DNA from: RHKX01 sp963784885
GTDB taxonomy: Bacteria > Actinomycetota > Thermoleophilia > Solirubrobacterales > 70-9
Direction of reading: 5' to 3'
Assembly: GCA_963784885.1 (NCBI GenBank)
Contig: CAWATA010000004.1
Coordinates: 372,001 to 436,000, forward strand
DNA length: 64,000 bases
The notes below the pieces were generated by a model. It ran no database searches and was not told the DNA's origin. It saw only the letters and a list, made by a program, of their open reading frames with translations. The translations under genes were made by a program, and so were the position numbers. Below, in pieces: positions 34,131 through 42,327 of the stretch; position 1 is the stretch's first letter, and the number at the start of each line of letters is the position of its first letter.

Positions 34131-35747
34131 TTGTCCGACGAGCAGCCCGCCGACGCCTCCGACGAAAAGGCTGCCGATCAGCCTGAGGTCGCTGCGGCCG
34201 AGGGCGAGGAGCTGCCGGAGAACAAGCCGAAGCGGTTCCCGACGGCGTTCACCGTCCTCGCGATCGTCCTGTTGGTCGTCTGGCTGGCGTCGTTCGTCAT
34301 TCCCGGCGGCAAGTACGAGCTCGACCCGAAGACGGGCGGCCCGGTGCCCGGCTCCTACACGGAGCTCGAGTCCTGCGACGCGACGGACGGCAAGCAGCCC
34401 TGCTCGGACCGCTCCTTCCTGCATCAGTTCAGCAACCTCTGGGCCGCACCGACCGACGGTCTCTACGGGATCGAGAACGATCGCGGCCTCGTCTCGGTGG
34501 ACAACCGCGGCTACCTCTACGGCGCCGCGCAGATCTTCCTGTTCGTGCTCGCGATCGGCGCGTTCATCAGCGTCACGATGAAGACCGGTGCGATCCAGCA
34601 GGGAATCGGCCGGCTCGCGCTCCGCTTCAAGGATCGCCCGGCGGCGCTGATAGTCGTGATCATGCTCGTCTTCGGGCTCGGCGGCACGACCGAGGGTATG
34701 TGGGAGGAGACGCTCGGGTTCTTCGCGTTGCTCGTGCCCCTGGCCCTGGCGCTCGGCTACGACCGGATGACCGGCGCCGCGATCATCTTCTTCGGGGCCG
34801 GCACCGGCGTGCTCGCGTCCACGGTCAACCCGTTCGCGACCGGAGTCGCCTCCGACGCCGCCGGCATCGAGATCGGCGACGGGATCGGGCTCCGGGTGGT
34901 GATGTGGGTCGTCCTGATGGCGGTCGCGATCGCCTACGTCCTGCGGTATGCGCGTCGGGTCAAAGCGGACAACTCGAAGTCGGTGATGGGCCCGGAAGGG
35001 ATGACGAGCGGTGGCCTGCGGATGGCCGACGAGGTCGTCGGCGACGTCAAGCCGCTCGACAGCCGCCAGAAGCTGATCCTCACCCTGTTCTTCGGCGCCT
35101 TCGCGGTGATGATCTACGGGTTCGTCCCGTGGGCCGACATCTGGGACACGATCTTCGGCGCCGACTGGCCGTTGCCGCTCTTCAACTCCTTCTACTTCGC
35201 CCAGGCTACGGTGCTCTTCCTGGTCGTCGCGGTGATCATCGGCCTGATCTACAAGCTCGGCGAGAAGGGGACCGTCGACGCGATCGTCATGGGCGCCGGC
35301 GAGTTCCTCGGAGCGGCGTTGATCATCGTCCTCGCCCGGGCGGTGACGGTGGTGATGAAGAACTCCTACATCACCGACACGATCCTGCACTGGACCGAGA
35401 ACGCGGTGACCGACCTGAGCGGTGGCGTCTTCGCTTCGGTGGCGATTCTCGTCAACCTGCCGATCGCCTTCCTGGTGCCGTCGTCTTCGGGGCATGCGGC
35501 GCTCGTGATGCCGATCCTCGGGCCGCTGGCGGACTTCGCCGATGTGCCGAGATCGCTCTCGGTGACCGCCTACCAGACCGCATCGGGGCTCGTGAACCTG
35601 ATCACGCCGACCTCGGTGGTGATCATGGGCGGGCTGACGCTGGCGCGGATCGGATACGACCGCTACCTGCGCTTCGCAGTCCCGTACTTCCTGATTCTGC
35701 TGGTGTTGAGCATGGCCTTCATGTTCATCGGCAACGCAATCGGATGA
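34131..35747 (+). CDS. YfcC-family transporter, probable arginine/ornithine exchanger of the ADI operon
   Basis: 538 residues from TTG at 34131 with GGGAGGT upstream. The N-terminal 40 residues are acidic and Ala-rich. About 12 helices, with family motifs PKRFPTAFTVLAIVLLVVWLASFVIPGGKY, FLFVLAIGAFISVTMKTGAIQQGIGRLA, GGTTEGMWEETLGFFALLVPLALALGYDRMTG, FGAGTGVLASTVNPFATGVASDAAG and FLVPSSSGHAALVMPILGPLADFADVPR. It lies 46 bp upstream of arcA, so it most likely exchanges arginine for ornithine (ArcD role), though by family it is not ArcD itself. Confidence 0.87.
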   Translation: MSDEQPADASDEKAADQPEVAAAEGEELPENKPKRFPTAFTVLAIVLLVVWLASFVIPGGKYELDPKTGGPVPGSYTELESCDATDGKQPCSDRSFLHQFSNLWAAPTDGLYGIENDRGLVSVDNRGYLYGAAQIFLFVLAIGAFISVTMKTGAIQQGIGRLALRFKDRPAALIVVIMLVFGLGGTTEGMWEETLGFFALLVPLALALGYDRMTGAAIIFFGAGTGVLASTVNPFATGVASDAAGIEIGDGIGLRVVMWVVLMAVAIAYVLRYARRVKADNSKSVMGPEGMTSGGLRMADEVVGDVKPLDSRQKLILTLFFGAFAVMIYGFVPWADIWDTIFGADWPLPLFNSFYFAQATVLFLVVAVIIGLIYKLGEKGTVDAIVMGAGEFLGAALIIVLARAVTVVMKNSYITDTILHWTENAVTDLSGGVFASVAILVNLPIAFLVPSSSGHAALVMPILGPLADFADVPRSLSVTAYQTASGLVNLITPTSVVIMGGLTLARIGYDRYLRFAVPYFLILLVLSMAFMFIGNAIG

Positions 35748-35793
35748 GCTCCGGCGCGATGTCCACCGACCCACTCACCGAAACGAGGCAGCC

Positions 35794-37023
35794 ATGGCGA
35801 TGAGCGTCGAGTCCGAGGTCGGGAAGCTCCGCAAGGTGATCGTCCACCGGCCGGGGCTCGAACACCGCCGGCTCACTCCCTCCAACGCCGACGAGCTTCT
35901 GTTCGACGACGTGATCTGGGTCCGCAAGGCGAAGGTCGAGCACGCCGCGTTCGTCCAGGTGATGCGGGAACGCGGGGTGGAGGTCTTCGACGCCGAGGAT
36001 CTGCTCGCCGAGGTCCTCGAGGTCGCGGCCGGCAAGGAGTGGCTGCTCGACCAGGTCCTGCACGAACGCCAGGTCGGCCAGTACCTGGCCCGGAGCGGTC
36101 GCGAGTGGGCCGAATCCGCCTCGGCGAAGGAGGTCGCCGACTACCTGATCGGCGGGATGACCAAGGACGAGGTCGACGAGGGCAAGGGGCTCTTCTACGG
36201 CTCCTCGGGTCCGCTCGACATGGTCCTGCCGCCGCTGCCGAACTTCCTCTTCCAACGCGATCCGTCCTGCTGGATCTACGACGGCGCGACGATCAACCCG
36301 ATGACGAAGCCGGCGCGGCGGCCGGAGACGGCGATCATGGAGGCCATCTACCGCTTCCACCCGATCTTCGCCGCCGACGGCGGAACGAACATCTGGTTCG
36401 GCGGCGTCGAGCAGGACTGGGGCCGGTGCACGATCGAGGGCGGCGACGTCGAGACGATCGGCAACGGCGCAGTGATGATCGGAATGGGGGAGCGGACGAG
36501 CCCGCAGTCAGTCGGGATCCTCGCCCGCAACCTGTTCGCGGCCGAGGCCGCAGAGCTGGTCCTGGCCGTGAAGCTGCCGCCGTCGCGCTCCTACATGCAC
36601 CTCGACACGGTGATGACGATGGTGGACCGCGACACGATCACGCTCTACCCGGCGGTGGTCAACGACGACGTCCGGATCTGGGCCCTGCGGCCCGGTGCCG
36701 AGGCCGGCGATCTGCCGGTAGTCGAGCCGTTCGCCGGGAACATCGTCGATGCCCTCGAGCACGCCCTCGGGATCGACGGAATCCAGGTGATCCCGACTGG
36801 CGGCGACGAGGCCGAGCAGGCCCGCGAGCAGTGGGACGACGGCAACAACGTCGTCTGCCTCGAGCCGGGCGTGGTCGTCGCCTATGAACGGAACGTCGAT
36901 ACGAACACCCGGCTGCGCAAGGCGGGCATCGAGGTGATCACGATCGACGGGTCCGAGCTCGGCCGCGGCCGCGGCGGCTCCCACTGCATGACCTGCCCGA
37001 TCGAGCGTGACGCCGCTTACTGA
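35794..37023 (+). CDS. arcA: Arginine deiminase
   Basis: 409 residues. Hydrolyses L-arginine to citrulline and ammonia. Guanidinium-modifying fold motifs: LRKVIVHRPGLEHRRLTPSN at the start, LPNFLFQRDPSCWI, GGDVETIGNG (IEGGD), HLDTVMTMVDRDT and the catalytic Cys398 in GGSHCMTCP at the C-terminus. All core residues (Asp, Glu, His, Cys) are present. First enzyme of the arc operon, 26 bp before arcB. Confidence 0.96.
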   Translation: MAMSVESEVGKLRKVIVHRPGLEHRRLTPSNADELLFDDVIWVRKAKVEHAAFVQVMRERGVEVFDAEDLLAEVLEVAAGKEWLLDQVLHERQVGQYLARSGREWAESASAKEVADYLIGGMTKDEVDEGKGLFYGSSGPLDMVLPPLPNFLFQRDPSCWIYDGATINPMTKPARRPETAIMEAIYRFHPIFAADGGTNIWFGGVEQDWGRCTIEGGDVETIGNGAVMIGMGERTSPQSVGILARNLFAAEAAELVLAVKLPPSRSYMHLDTVMTMVDRDTITLYPAVVNDDVRIWALRPGAEAGDLPVVEPFAGNIVDALEHALGIDGIQVIPTGGDEAEQAREQWDDGNNVVCLEPGVVVAYERNVDTNTRLRKAGIEVITIDGSELGRGRGGSHCMTCPIERDAAY

Positions 37024-37049
37024 CCAGACGGGGAACCGAGGAGACCGAG

Positions 37050-38045
37050 ATGTACAACCTCCGCAATCGCAGCTTCCTCAAGGAGCTCGACTTCAACCGG
37101 GACGAGCTGCTTCACCTGCTGTCGCTCTCGGCGGCGCTGAAGACGGCGAAGTACGCCGGCAACGAGGTCCAGCGGCTGTCCGGCAAGGAGATCGCGCTGA
37201 TCTTCGAGAAGACGTCGACCCGGACCCGCTGCGCCTTCGAGGTCGCCGCCTTCGACCAGGGCGCACACGTCACCTACCTCGACCCGACCGGCTCCCAGCT
37301 CGGCCACAAGGAGTCGATCGCCGACACCGCCGCAGTCCTCGGCCGGATGTTCGACGGGATCGAGTTCCGCGGCTCCGCCCAGGAAGACGTCGAGGACCTC
37401 GCCCGTCACGCCGGCGTCCCCGTCTACAACGGGCTGACGAACGAGTGGCACCCGACCCAGATGCTTGCCGACTTCCTGACGATGACCGAGCGCAGCCATC
37501 GCCCGCCGGACGAGATCGCCTTCTCGTTCGTCGGCGACGGCCGCTTCAACATGGGCCGCTCGCTGCTGATCACCGGCGCGATTCTCGGCTCGGACGTCCG
37601 GATCGTCACCCCGGACGAGCTGAAGCCGCCGCCGGACGTGATCGAGGAAGCGGAGGCGATCGCAGCCGGCTCAGGCGCCCGGATCACGATCACCGACGAC
37701 GTCGCCGCGGTCGAGGGCTCGGATTTCGTCCACACGGACGTCTGGGTGTCGATGGGCGAGCCGAAGGACGTCTGGGCGGACCGCGCGAAGCTGCTCGAGC
37801 CCTACCAGGTCAACTCGGCGCTGCTCGAGCGGACCGGGAACCCGAAGGTCAAGTTCATGCACTGCCTGCCCGCCTTCCACGACGCCGAGACCGTCGTCGG
37901 GGCCGAGATCGCAGCGGCGACCGGAATGACCGGCGGCCTCGAGGTCACCGACGAGATCTTCCGTTCGCCCGCGAGCATCGTCTTCGACCAGGCCGAGAAC
38001 CGTCTCCACACGATCAAGGCCGTGCTGGTGGCGACGCTGGCGTGA
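37050..38045 (+). CDS. arcB: Ornithine carbamoyltransferase (catabolic)
   Basis: 331 residues, ribosome site GAGGAGACCGAG before the ATG. Phosphorolyses citrulline to ornithine and carbamoyl phosphate in the ADI pathway. Motifs: EKTSTRTRCAFEVAAFDQGA (carbamoyl phosphate site STRTR), YNGLTNEWHPTQMLADFLT, FVGDGRFNMGRS, DVWVSMGE and MHCLPAFHD (HCLP, ornithine site). Length and operon position favour the catabolic ArcB over anabolic ArgF. Overlaps arcC by 4 nt. Confidence 0.96.
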   Translation: MYNLRNRSFLKELDFNRDELLHLLSLSAALKTAKYAGNEVQRLSGKEIALIFEKTSTRTRCAFEVAAFDQGAHVTYLDPTGSQLGHKESIADTAAVLGRMFDGIEFRGSAQEDVEDLARHAGVPVYNGLTNEWHPTQMLADFLTMTERSHRPPDEIAFSFVGDGRFNMGRSLLITGAILGSDVRIVTPDELKPPPDVIEEAEAIAAGSGARITITDDVAAVEGSDFVHTDVWVSMGEPKDVWADRAKLLEPYQVNSALLERTGNPKVKFMHCLPAFHDAETVVGAEIAAATGMTGGLEVTDEIFRSPASIVFDQAENRLHTIKAVLVATLA

Positions 38046-38956
38046 GCGACGGGCCGCTGACCATCGTCGCCCTCGGCGGCAACGCCCTGCTCCGGCGCGG
38101 GCAGGAGTCGAGCGCGGCGAACCAGCATGCGGCGGCCCGGGCCGCCGCCCGCGTCCTCGGACCGGTCTCCGAGCGCACCCGGCTCGTCGTCACGCACGGC
38201 AACGGCCCGCAGGTCGGGCTGCTGGCGTTGAAGGAGGATGCATACGCCGAGGGCGAGCCCTACCCGCTCGACGTTCTCGATGCCGAGAGCGGCGGGCAGA
38301 TCGGCTACGTGATCGAGCTCGAGCTCGACAACGCGATCGACCATCAGGACACGGTCGCGCTGATCACCCGTGTCCTCGTCGACCGCGACGACCCCGCGTT
38401 CGGCGACCCGACGAAGTTCATCGGTCCGCTCTACGACGAGGCCCACGCCAAGCAGCTGGCCGGCGAGCGCGGCTGGACGGTCAAGCCCGACGGCGATTCC
38501 TGGCGCCGGGTCGTCCCCTCGCCGCAGCCCCGGAAGATCATCCAGCTCGGCGCGATCGCCGAGCTCGTCGAGGCCGGCTTCCTCGTCGTCTGCGCAGGCG
38601 GTGGCGGCGTCCCGGTCGTCGACGCCCCCGGCGGCCACGAGGGCGTGGAGGCGGTGATCGACAAGGACCTCGCCAGCTCGCTGCTCGCGGTCGGCCTCGG
38701 GGCCGAACTGCTCGTCCTGGCGACCGACGTCGACGCCGTCTACCTCGACTACGGCACGCCGGAGCAGCGAGCGATCGGCGCGACGACGCCCGGCGACCTC
38801 CGCGGGCAGCGGTTCCCCGGCGGCTCGATGGGCCCGAAGGTGGACGCCGTCTGCCGCTTCGTCGAGGCGACCGGCAACCGCGCCGCGATCGGTTCCCTCG
38901 ACGACCTGGAGGCGATCGTCGCCGGCGAGGCCGGCACCCAGGTCACTCCGGGCTGA
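38042..38956 (+). CDS. arcC: Carbamate kinase
   Basis: 304 residues from GTG in the GTGA overlap with arcB; the same frame is open upstream but only as a shadow of arcB. Transfers phosphate from carbamoyl phosphate to ADP, giving ATP, CO2 and NH3. Amino acid kinase motifs: VALGGNALLRRGQ, VVTHGNGPQVGLLALKEDAY, FIGPLYDEAHAKQLAGERGW, AGGGGVPVVDAPGGHEGVEAVIDKDLASSLLA, LATDVDAVYLDYGTPEQRAI and PGGSMGPKVDAVCRFVEATG. Final step of the operon. Confidence 0.96.
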   Translation: MSDGPLTIVALGGNALLRRGQESSAANQHAAARAAARVLGPVSERTRLVVTHGNGPQVGLLALKEDAYAEGEPYPLDVLDAESGGQIGYVIELELDNAIDHQDTVALITRVLVDRDDPAFGDPTKFIGPLYDEAHAKQLAGERGWTVKPDGDSWRRVVPSPQPRKIIQLGAIAELVEAGFLVVCAGGGGVPVVDAPGGHEGVEAVIDKDLASSLLAVGLGAELLVLATDVDAVYLDYGTPEQRAIGATTPGDLRGQRFPGGSMGPKVDAVCRFVEATGNRAAIGSLDDLEAIVAGEAGTQVTPG

Positions 38957-38965
38957 CCCTGCCAC

Positions 38966-39010
38966 TCGATGGCGAGCGGCTGACCACCCTGGTCACCAAC
39001 TCGCCATCGA
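38966..39010. terminator. Nested inverted repeat between convergent arc and amt-glnK operons
   Basis: Outer perfect 11-bp arms TCGATGGCGAG (38966-38976) and CTCGCCATCGA (39000-39010) enclose an inner hairpin TGACCA-CCC-TGGTCA (38981-38995). It starts 10 bp after the arcC stop and ends 30 bp before the amtB stop. There is no T-run, so it is a terminator of structural type or an mRNA 3'-end stabiliser. Confidence 0.6.
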
Positions 39011-39039
39011 CGCCTGGAATCGCCTGGGTCGCGCCCGGC

Positions 39040-40323
39040 CTAGGCCGCCCGGCTGGTCACCCGGTCGGCCTCCTCGGGGGTCGCCGAGAGCAGGATCGCG
39101 CCCTCGCCGGTGAGGTAGGCCTCCTCGCCGTGCTGGGAGACGTCCATGCCGAGCGCCTCATCGTGGGCGCTGGCCCGCAGCGAGGTGAACGCGCCGACGA
39201 CCTTCAGCAGCACGAAGGTCATCGCGAACGCGTAGGCGGGGGTCACGAGCACCGCGACCGCCTGGTGTCCGAGCTGGGCGGCGTTGCCGTACAGCAGCCC
39301 GTCGGCGGCCCCGTTCCAGGCGAGCTGAGCGGCGAACCCGATGAAGAGGATGCCGGTGGCGCCGGCGATGCCGTGCGCGGCGAGTACGTCGAGGGTCTCG
39401 TCCACCCGGGTTCGCGGGCGCCAGACGATGAACGCGTAGCTCGGGATCGCCGCGATCGCGCCGAGCGCCAGGGCCCACGCCGGGCTGATGAAGCCGGCCG
39501 CCGGGGTGATCCCGACGCAGCCGACGATGATCGCCGTGGCGGCGCCGATCGCCGTCACCTTGCCGCCTCGGATCAGGTCGAGCGTGAACCAGACGACCAG
39601 CGTCGCAGCCGGGCAGAGGAAGGTGTTGGTGAATGCGAGGGCGCCGACGTCGTTCGCCGAGAGCCCGCTTCCCCCGTTGAACCCGAACCATCCGAACCAG
39701 AGCAGGCCGGCGCCGAGCAGCACGTAGACGGCGTTGTGGGGGAGCAGCGCCTGGCGGCCGTAGTCCTTGCGGGCGCCGACGATCAGCGCCGCGGCGAGGG
39801 CGGAGAAGCCCGAGCCCATCTCGACCGGGACGCCGCCCGCGAAGTCGAGCGTGCCGAGGTCGGCGAGCCAGCCGCCGCCGAACACCCAGTGGGCGAGCAC
39901 TGGATAGACGAACACCGACCAGAGGGCGATGAAGGCCATGAACGGGCCGAACCGCATCCGCTCGACGACGGCGCCGGAGACGAGCGCGGCGGTGATCACG
40001 CAGAAGCTGCCCTGGAAGGCGAAGAACAGGAGTTGCGGGATGGTCTGGCCCTCGACCGGCTCGAGGCCGACGTCGTTGAGCAGGGCATGGTCGAAGCCGC
40101 CGATGATCGCGTTGCCCTCCGAGAAGGCGAACGAGTACCCGATCAGCGCCCACGAGACGATCGCGACGCCGAGCGCGGCGGCGCACATCATGAACGTGTT
40201 CAGGGTGTTCTTCGAGCGGACCAGCCCCGCGTAGAAGAGACCGAGCGCGGGGGTCATCAGGACGACCAGCGCAGTCGCGGCGAGCATCCACGCGGTGTCG
40301 CCGGTGTCGATCGCGCCGCTCAC
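39040..40323 (-). CDS. amtB: Ammonium transporter with Glu at the first twin-His position
   Basis: 427 residues, eleven helices. Amt features: MTPALGLFYAGLVRSKN, FAFQGSFCVITAALVSGAVVERM, LLWFGWFGFNGGSGL and AAHGIAGATGIL (His317, second twin-His). The first twin-His motif, normally DFAGGxVVHxxxG, reads DFAGGVPVEMGSG, with Glu168 replacing His. Yeast Mep1-type transporters carry the same acidic substitution, so transport is still plausible but with altered ion handling. Overlaps glnK by 4 nt. C-terminal tail of about 45 residues for PII docking. Confidence 0.94.
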   Translation of the reverse strand: MSGAIDTGDTAWMLAATALVVLMTPALGLFYAGLVRSKNTLNTFMMCAAALGVAIVSWALIGYSFAFSEGNAIIGGFDHALLNDVGLEPVEGQTIPQLLFFAFQGSFCVITAALVSGAVVERMRFGPFMAFIALWSVFVYPVLAHWVFGGGWLADLGTLDFAGGVPVEMGSGFSALAAALIVGARKDYGRQALLPHNAVYVLLGAGLLWFGWFGFNGGSGLSANDVGALAFTNTFLCPAATLVVWFTLDLIRGGKVTAIGAATAIIVGCVGITPAAGFISPAWALALGAIAAIPSYAFIVWRPRTRVDETLDVLAAHGIAGATGILFIGFAAQLAWNGAADGLLYGNAAQLGHQAVAVLVTPAYAFAMTFVLLKVVGAFTSLRASAHDEALGMDVSQHGEEAYLTGEGAILLSATPEEADRVTSRAA

Positions 40324-40685
40324 CGGCGCCCGCTGCCGTTCACCGGGGTTACGGCGCTCTCGCCGGTCTCGCCGGTCCTGATCCGGACGGTCCGTTCGAG
40401 CGGCAGGACGAAGATCTTGCCGTCCCCGACCTCGCCGGTCCGTGCGCCCTTCGCGAGCGCATCCACCGTCGTGTCGACGAACTCCTCCGAGACGGCGATC
40501 TCGAATCGCACCTTCTCCGAGAGACCCATCCGGACCGTCGTGCCACGGTAGGTCTCGACCCGGTCGAGCTCACCGCCGTGACCCTGGACCCGGCTCATCG
40601 ACACGCCCCGGATGTTCGCCCGGTAGAGCTCCTCCAACACCTCGTTCGCCCGTTCCGGACGGACGATCCCGATCACCAGCCTCAC
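40320..40685 (-). CDS. glnK: PII-like nitrogen regulator lacking the Tyr51 modification site
   Basis: 121 residues from GTG at 40685 with GAGGAGGAACG upstream. PII fold and signatures: ETYRG (T-loop start), TGEVGDGKIFVLPLERTVRIRTGE (B- and C-loops, ATP/2-oxoglutarate binding). At T-loop position 51, where most bacterial PII proteins have the uridylylated or adenylylated Tyr, the sequence reads RGTTVRMG, so residue 51 is Val. Covalent modification by GlnD is therefore not expected; control would be by nucleotide and 2-oxoglutarate alone. Co-transcribed with the Amt gene. Confidence 0.93.
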   Translation of the reverse strand: MRLVIGIVRPERANEVLEELYRANIRGVSMSRVQGHGGELDRVETYRGTTVRMGLSEKVRFEIAVSEEFVDTTVDALAKGARTGEVGDGKIFVLPLERTVRIRTGETGESAVTPVNGSGRR

Positions 40686-40774
40686 CGTTCCTCCTCGTTG
40701 TGGGCGGTCGGCAGCCTTATCGAGCGGGCGGACGGATCCGGGTCAGGAGTCGGAGACGTAGAGTCCCGGCCGCG

Positions 40775-40801
40775 ATGAGACCCAGAAGGGAGGCGAGATG
40801 A
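40775..40801 (+). CDS. Possible leader peptide MRPRREAR
   Basis: ATG at 40775 lies 10 nt after TAGAGT (40759-40764), the leaderless layout found for other genes here. The ORF has eight codons, M-R-P-R-R-E-A-R, with four Arg written AGA, AGA, AGG, AGA, which are rare codons in such GC-rich DNA. Its TGA overlaps the ATG of the cation transporter gene (ATGA). The same bases form that gene's ribosome site GGGAGG, so part of the pattern could be coincidence. Confidence 0.3.
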   Translation: MRPRREAR

Positions 40802-41739
40802 GTGCGGAGGCCGGTGGCGGCCACGGCGAGAGCACCGGGGCGATCCTCGCCGCGTTCCTCGCGAACATGGGGATAGCTGTGACCAAGTTCGCCGGCTTCT
40901 TGATCACCGGGTCTTCGTCGCTGCTCGCCGAGTCGATTCACAGCGTCGCCGACTCCTCCAACCAGGGGCTGCTGTTCCTCGGCGGCAAGCGAGCCGCCCG
41001 CCCGGCCACCGCCCTGCATCCGTTCGGCTTCGGTCGCAGCCGGTACTTCTGGTCCTTCGTCGTCGCGATCGTCCTGTTCAGCGCCGGCGGCCTGTTCGCG
41101 ATCTACGAGGGCTGGCACAAGATCAGCCATCCCGAGGAGATCGACTCGCCGGCGATCGCGATCGCGATCCTCGTCCTCGCGATGTTCTTCGAGGGCTTCG
41201 CGCTGCGGACGGCGGTCCGCCACGCCCGCCCGTTCCGCGGCGCGCGGAGCTGGATGGGGTTCATCCGCCGCTCCCGCAGCCCCGAGCTGCCGGTCCTGCT
41301 GGTCGAGGACAGTGCCGCGATCACCGGCCTCACCTTCGCGCTCGCCGGCGTCATCCTCGCGACCGTGACCGGCGAGCCGGTCTTCGACGGCGTCGGCACG
41401 CTCGCGATCGGCGCGCTGCTCGTCGTCGTCGGGATCTTCCTCGCGATCGAGATGCAGAGCCTCCTGCTCGGCGAGGCGGCCGTTCCGGAGCAGCAGGCGG
41501 CGATCCGCGAGGCGGCCGGCGGCGTTCCCGAGATCGTCCGGATCGTCCACGTCCTCACCCAGCACCTCAGCCCCGACGATCTCCTGGTCGCGATCAAGGT
41601 CGAGTTCGAGCCCGGCCTCTCGGCCGCCGACGCCGGCCGCGTGATCGACGACTGCGAGGCGCGGATCCGGGCTGCGGTGCCGATCGCGACCAGGATCTAC
41701 ATCGAGCCGGCTGCCCCGCGCGCGGAAACCCGAGATTGA
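40798..41739 (+). CDS. Cation diffusion facilitator transporter
   Basis: 313 residues, ribosome site GGGAGG 4 nt upstream of the ATG. Six helices; metal-site motifs SIHSVADSSNQ (HxxxD, helix 2) and VEDSAAITG (DxxA, helix 5 with the usual His replaced by Glu-Asp), plus a cytosolic C-terminal domain (DDLLVAIKVEFEPGLSAADAGRVIDDCEARIRAAVP). Exports divalent cations such as Zn, Fe or Mn in exchange for protons. Its stop overlaps the TTG start of the tspO-like gene. Confidence 0.9.
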   Translation: MSAEAGGGHGESTGAILAAFLANMGIAVTKFAGFLITGSSSLLAESIHSVADSSNQGLLFLGGKRAARPATALHPFGFGRSRYFWSFVVAIVLFSAGGLFAIYEGWHKISHPEEIDSPAIAIAILVLAMFFEGFALRTAVRHARPFRGARSWMGFIRRSRSPELPVLLVEDSAAITGLTFALAGVILATVTGEPVFDGVGTLAIGALLVVVGIFLAIEMQSLLLGEAAVPEQQAAIREAAGGVPEIVRIVHVLTQHLSPDDLLVAIKVEFEPGLSAADAGRVIDDCEARIRAAVPIATRIYIEPAAPRAETRD

Positions 41740-42275
41740 CGGAGGCCGAATCGGGAACCCGGCTCGGCATGGATGCCGGAGCTCGACTCGACGCCACCCG
41801 ACCGGATCGGCCGCGAATCGCCGCGATCGCGGCGGGCTGGGCGGTGGCGGTCACCGCGGTTGCCCTGGTCGGTGGCCTCGCCACCGACACGGAGAGCGAC
41901 TGGTACCGGAGCCTCGACCGACCCTCCTGGCAGCCACCGGGTCCCGCCTTCGGGATCGTCTGGACGATCCTCTACGCGACGATCGCGATCTCGGCGACGC
42001 TCGCGTGTCGCGACCTGCCGGGTCGCCGGCGCCGGATCGTGACCGGCCTGTTCGCAGCGAATCTCGTGCTCAACGTCGCTTGGACGTGGATCTTCTTCCG
42101 GGCTGAGAACCCGAGCGCGGCGGGCGTGGAGATCCTCTTCCTGCTCGGGACGATCGCCGGACTGATCCGTTTGATCCTTCCCTACAACCGGGCCGCCGCG
42201 CTGCTGCTGGCGCCCTATGGGGCCTGGGTCGCGTTCGCGACGGTCCTCACCTGGACGATCGCCGCGCGCAACTGA
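41736..42275 (+). CDS. TspO/MBR family protein
   Basis: 179 residues from TTG at 41736, which overlaps the preceding stop; an alternative ATG at 41769 removes 11 residues. Five helices with the TspO motifs WYRSLDRPSWQPPGPAFGIVWTILYATIAIS, NLVLNVAWTWIFF and APYGAWVAFATVLTWTIAARN. The family binds porphyrins and cholesterol-like ligands and is linked to stress and tetrapyrrole handling. Probably co-transcribed with the cation transporter. Confidence 0.9.
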   Translation: MTEAESGTRLGMDAGARLDATRPDRPRIAAIAAGWAVAVTAVALVGGLATDTESDWYRSLDRPSWQPPGPAFGIVWTILYATIAISATLACRDLPGRRRRIVTGLFAANLVLNVAWTWIFFRAENPSAAGVEILFLLGTIAGLIRLILPYNRAAALLLAPYGAWVAFATVLTWTIAARN

Positions 42276-42327
42276 GCCCGGTTCGGTGCCGACAGGGGTC
42301 CTGCGCGGTCAATAGAGTCGGACGTCG

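Noticed and set aside
37007..38041. Open frame upstream of and in phase with arcC
   Set aside because: It is an alternative frame of arcB; the carbamate kinase motif starts right after GTG 38042.
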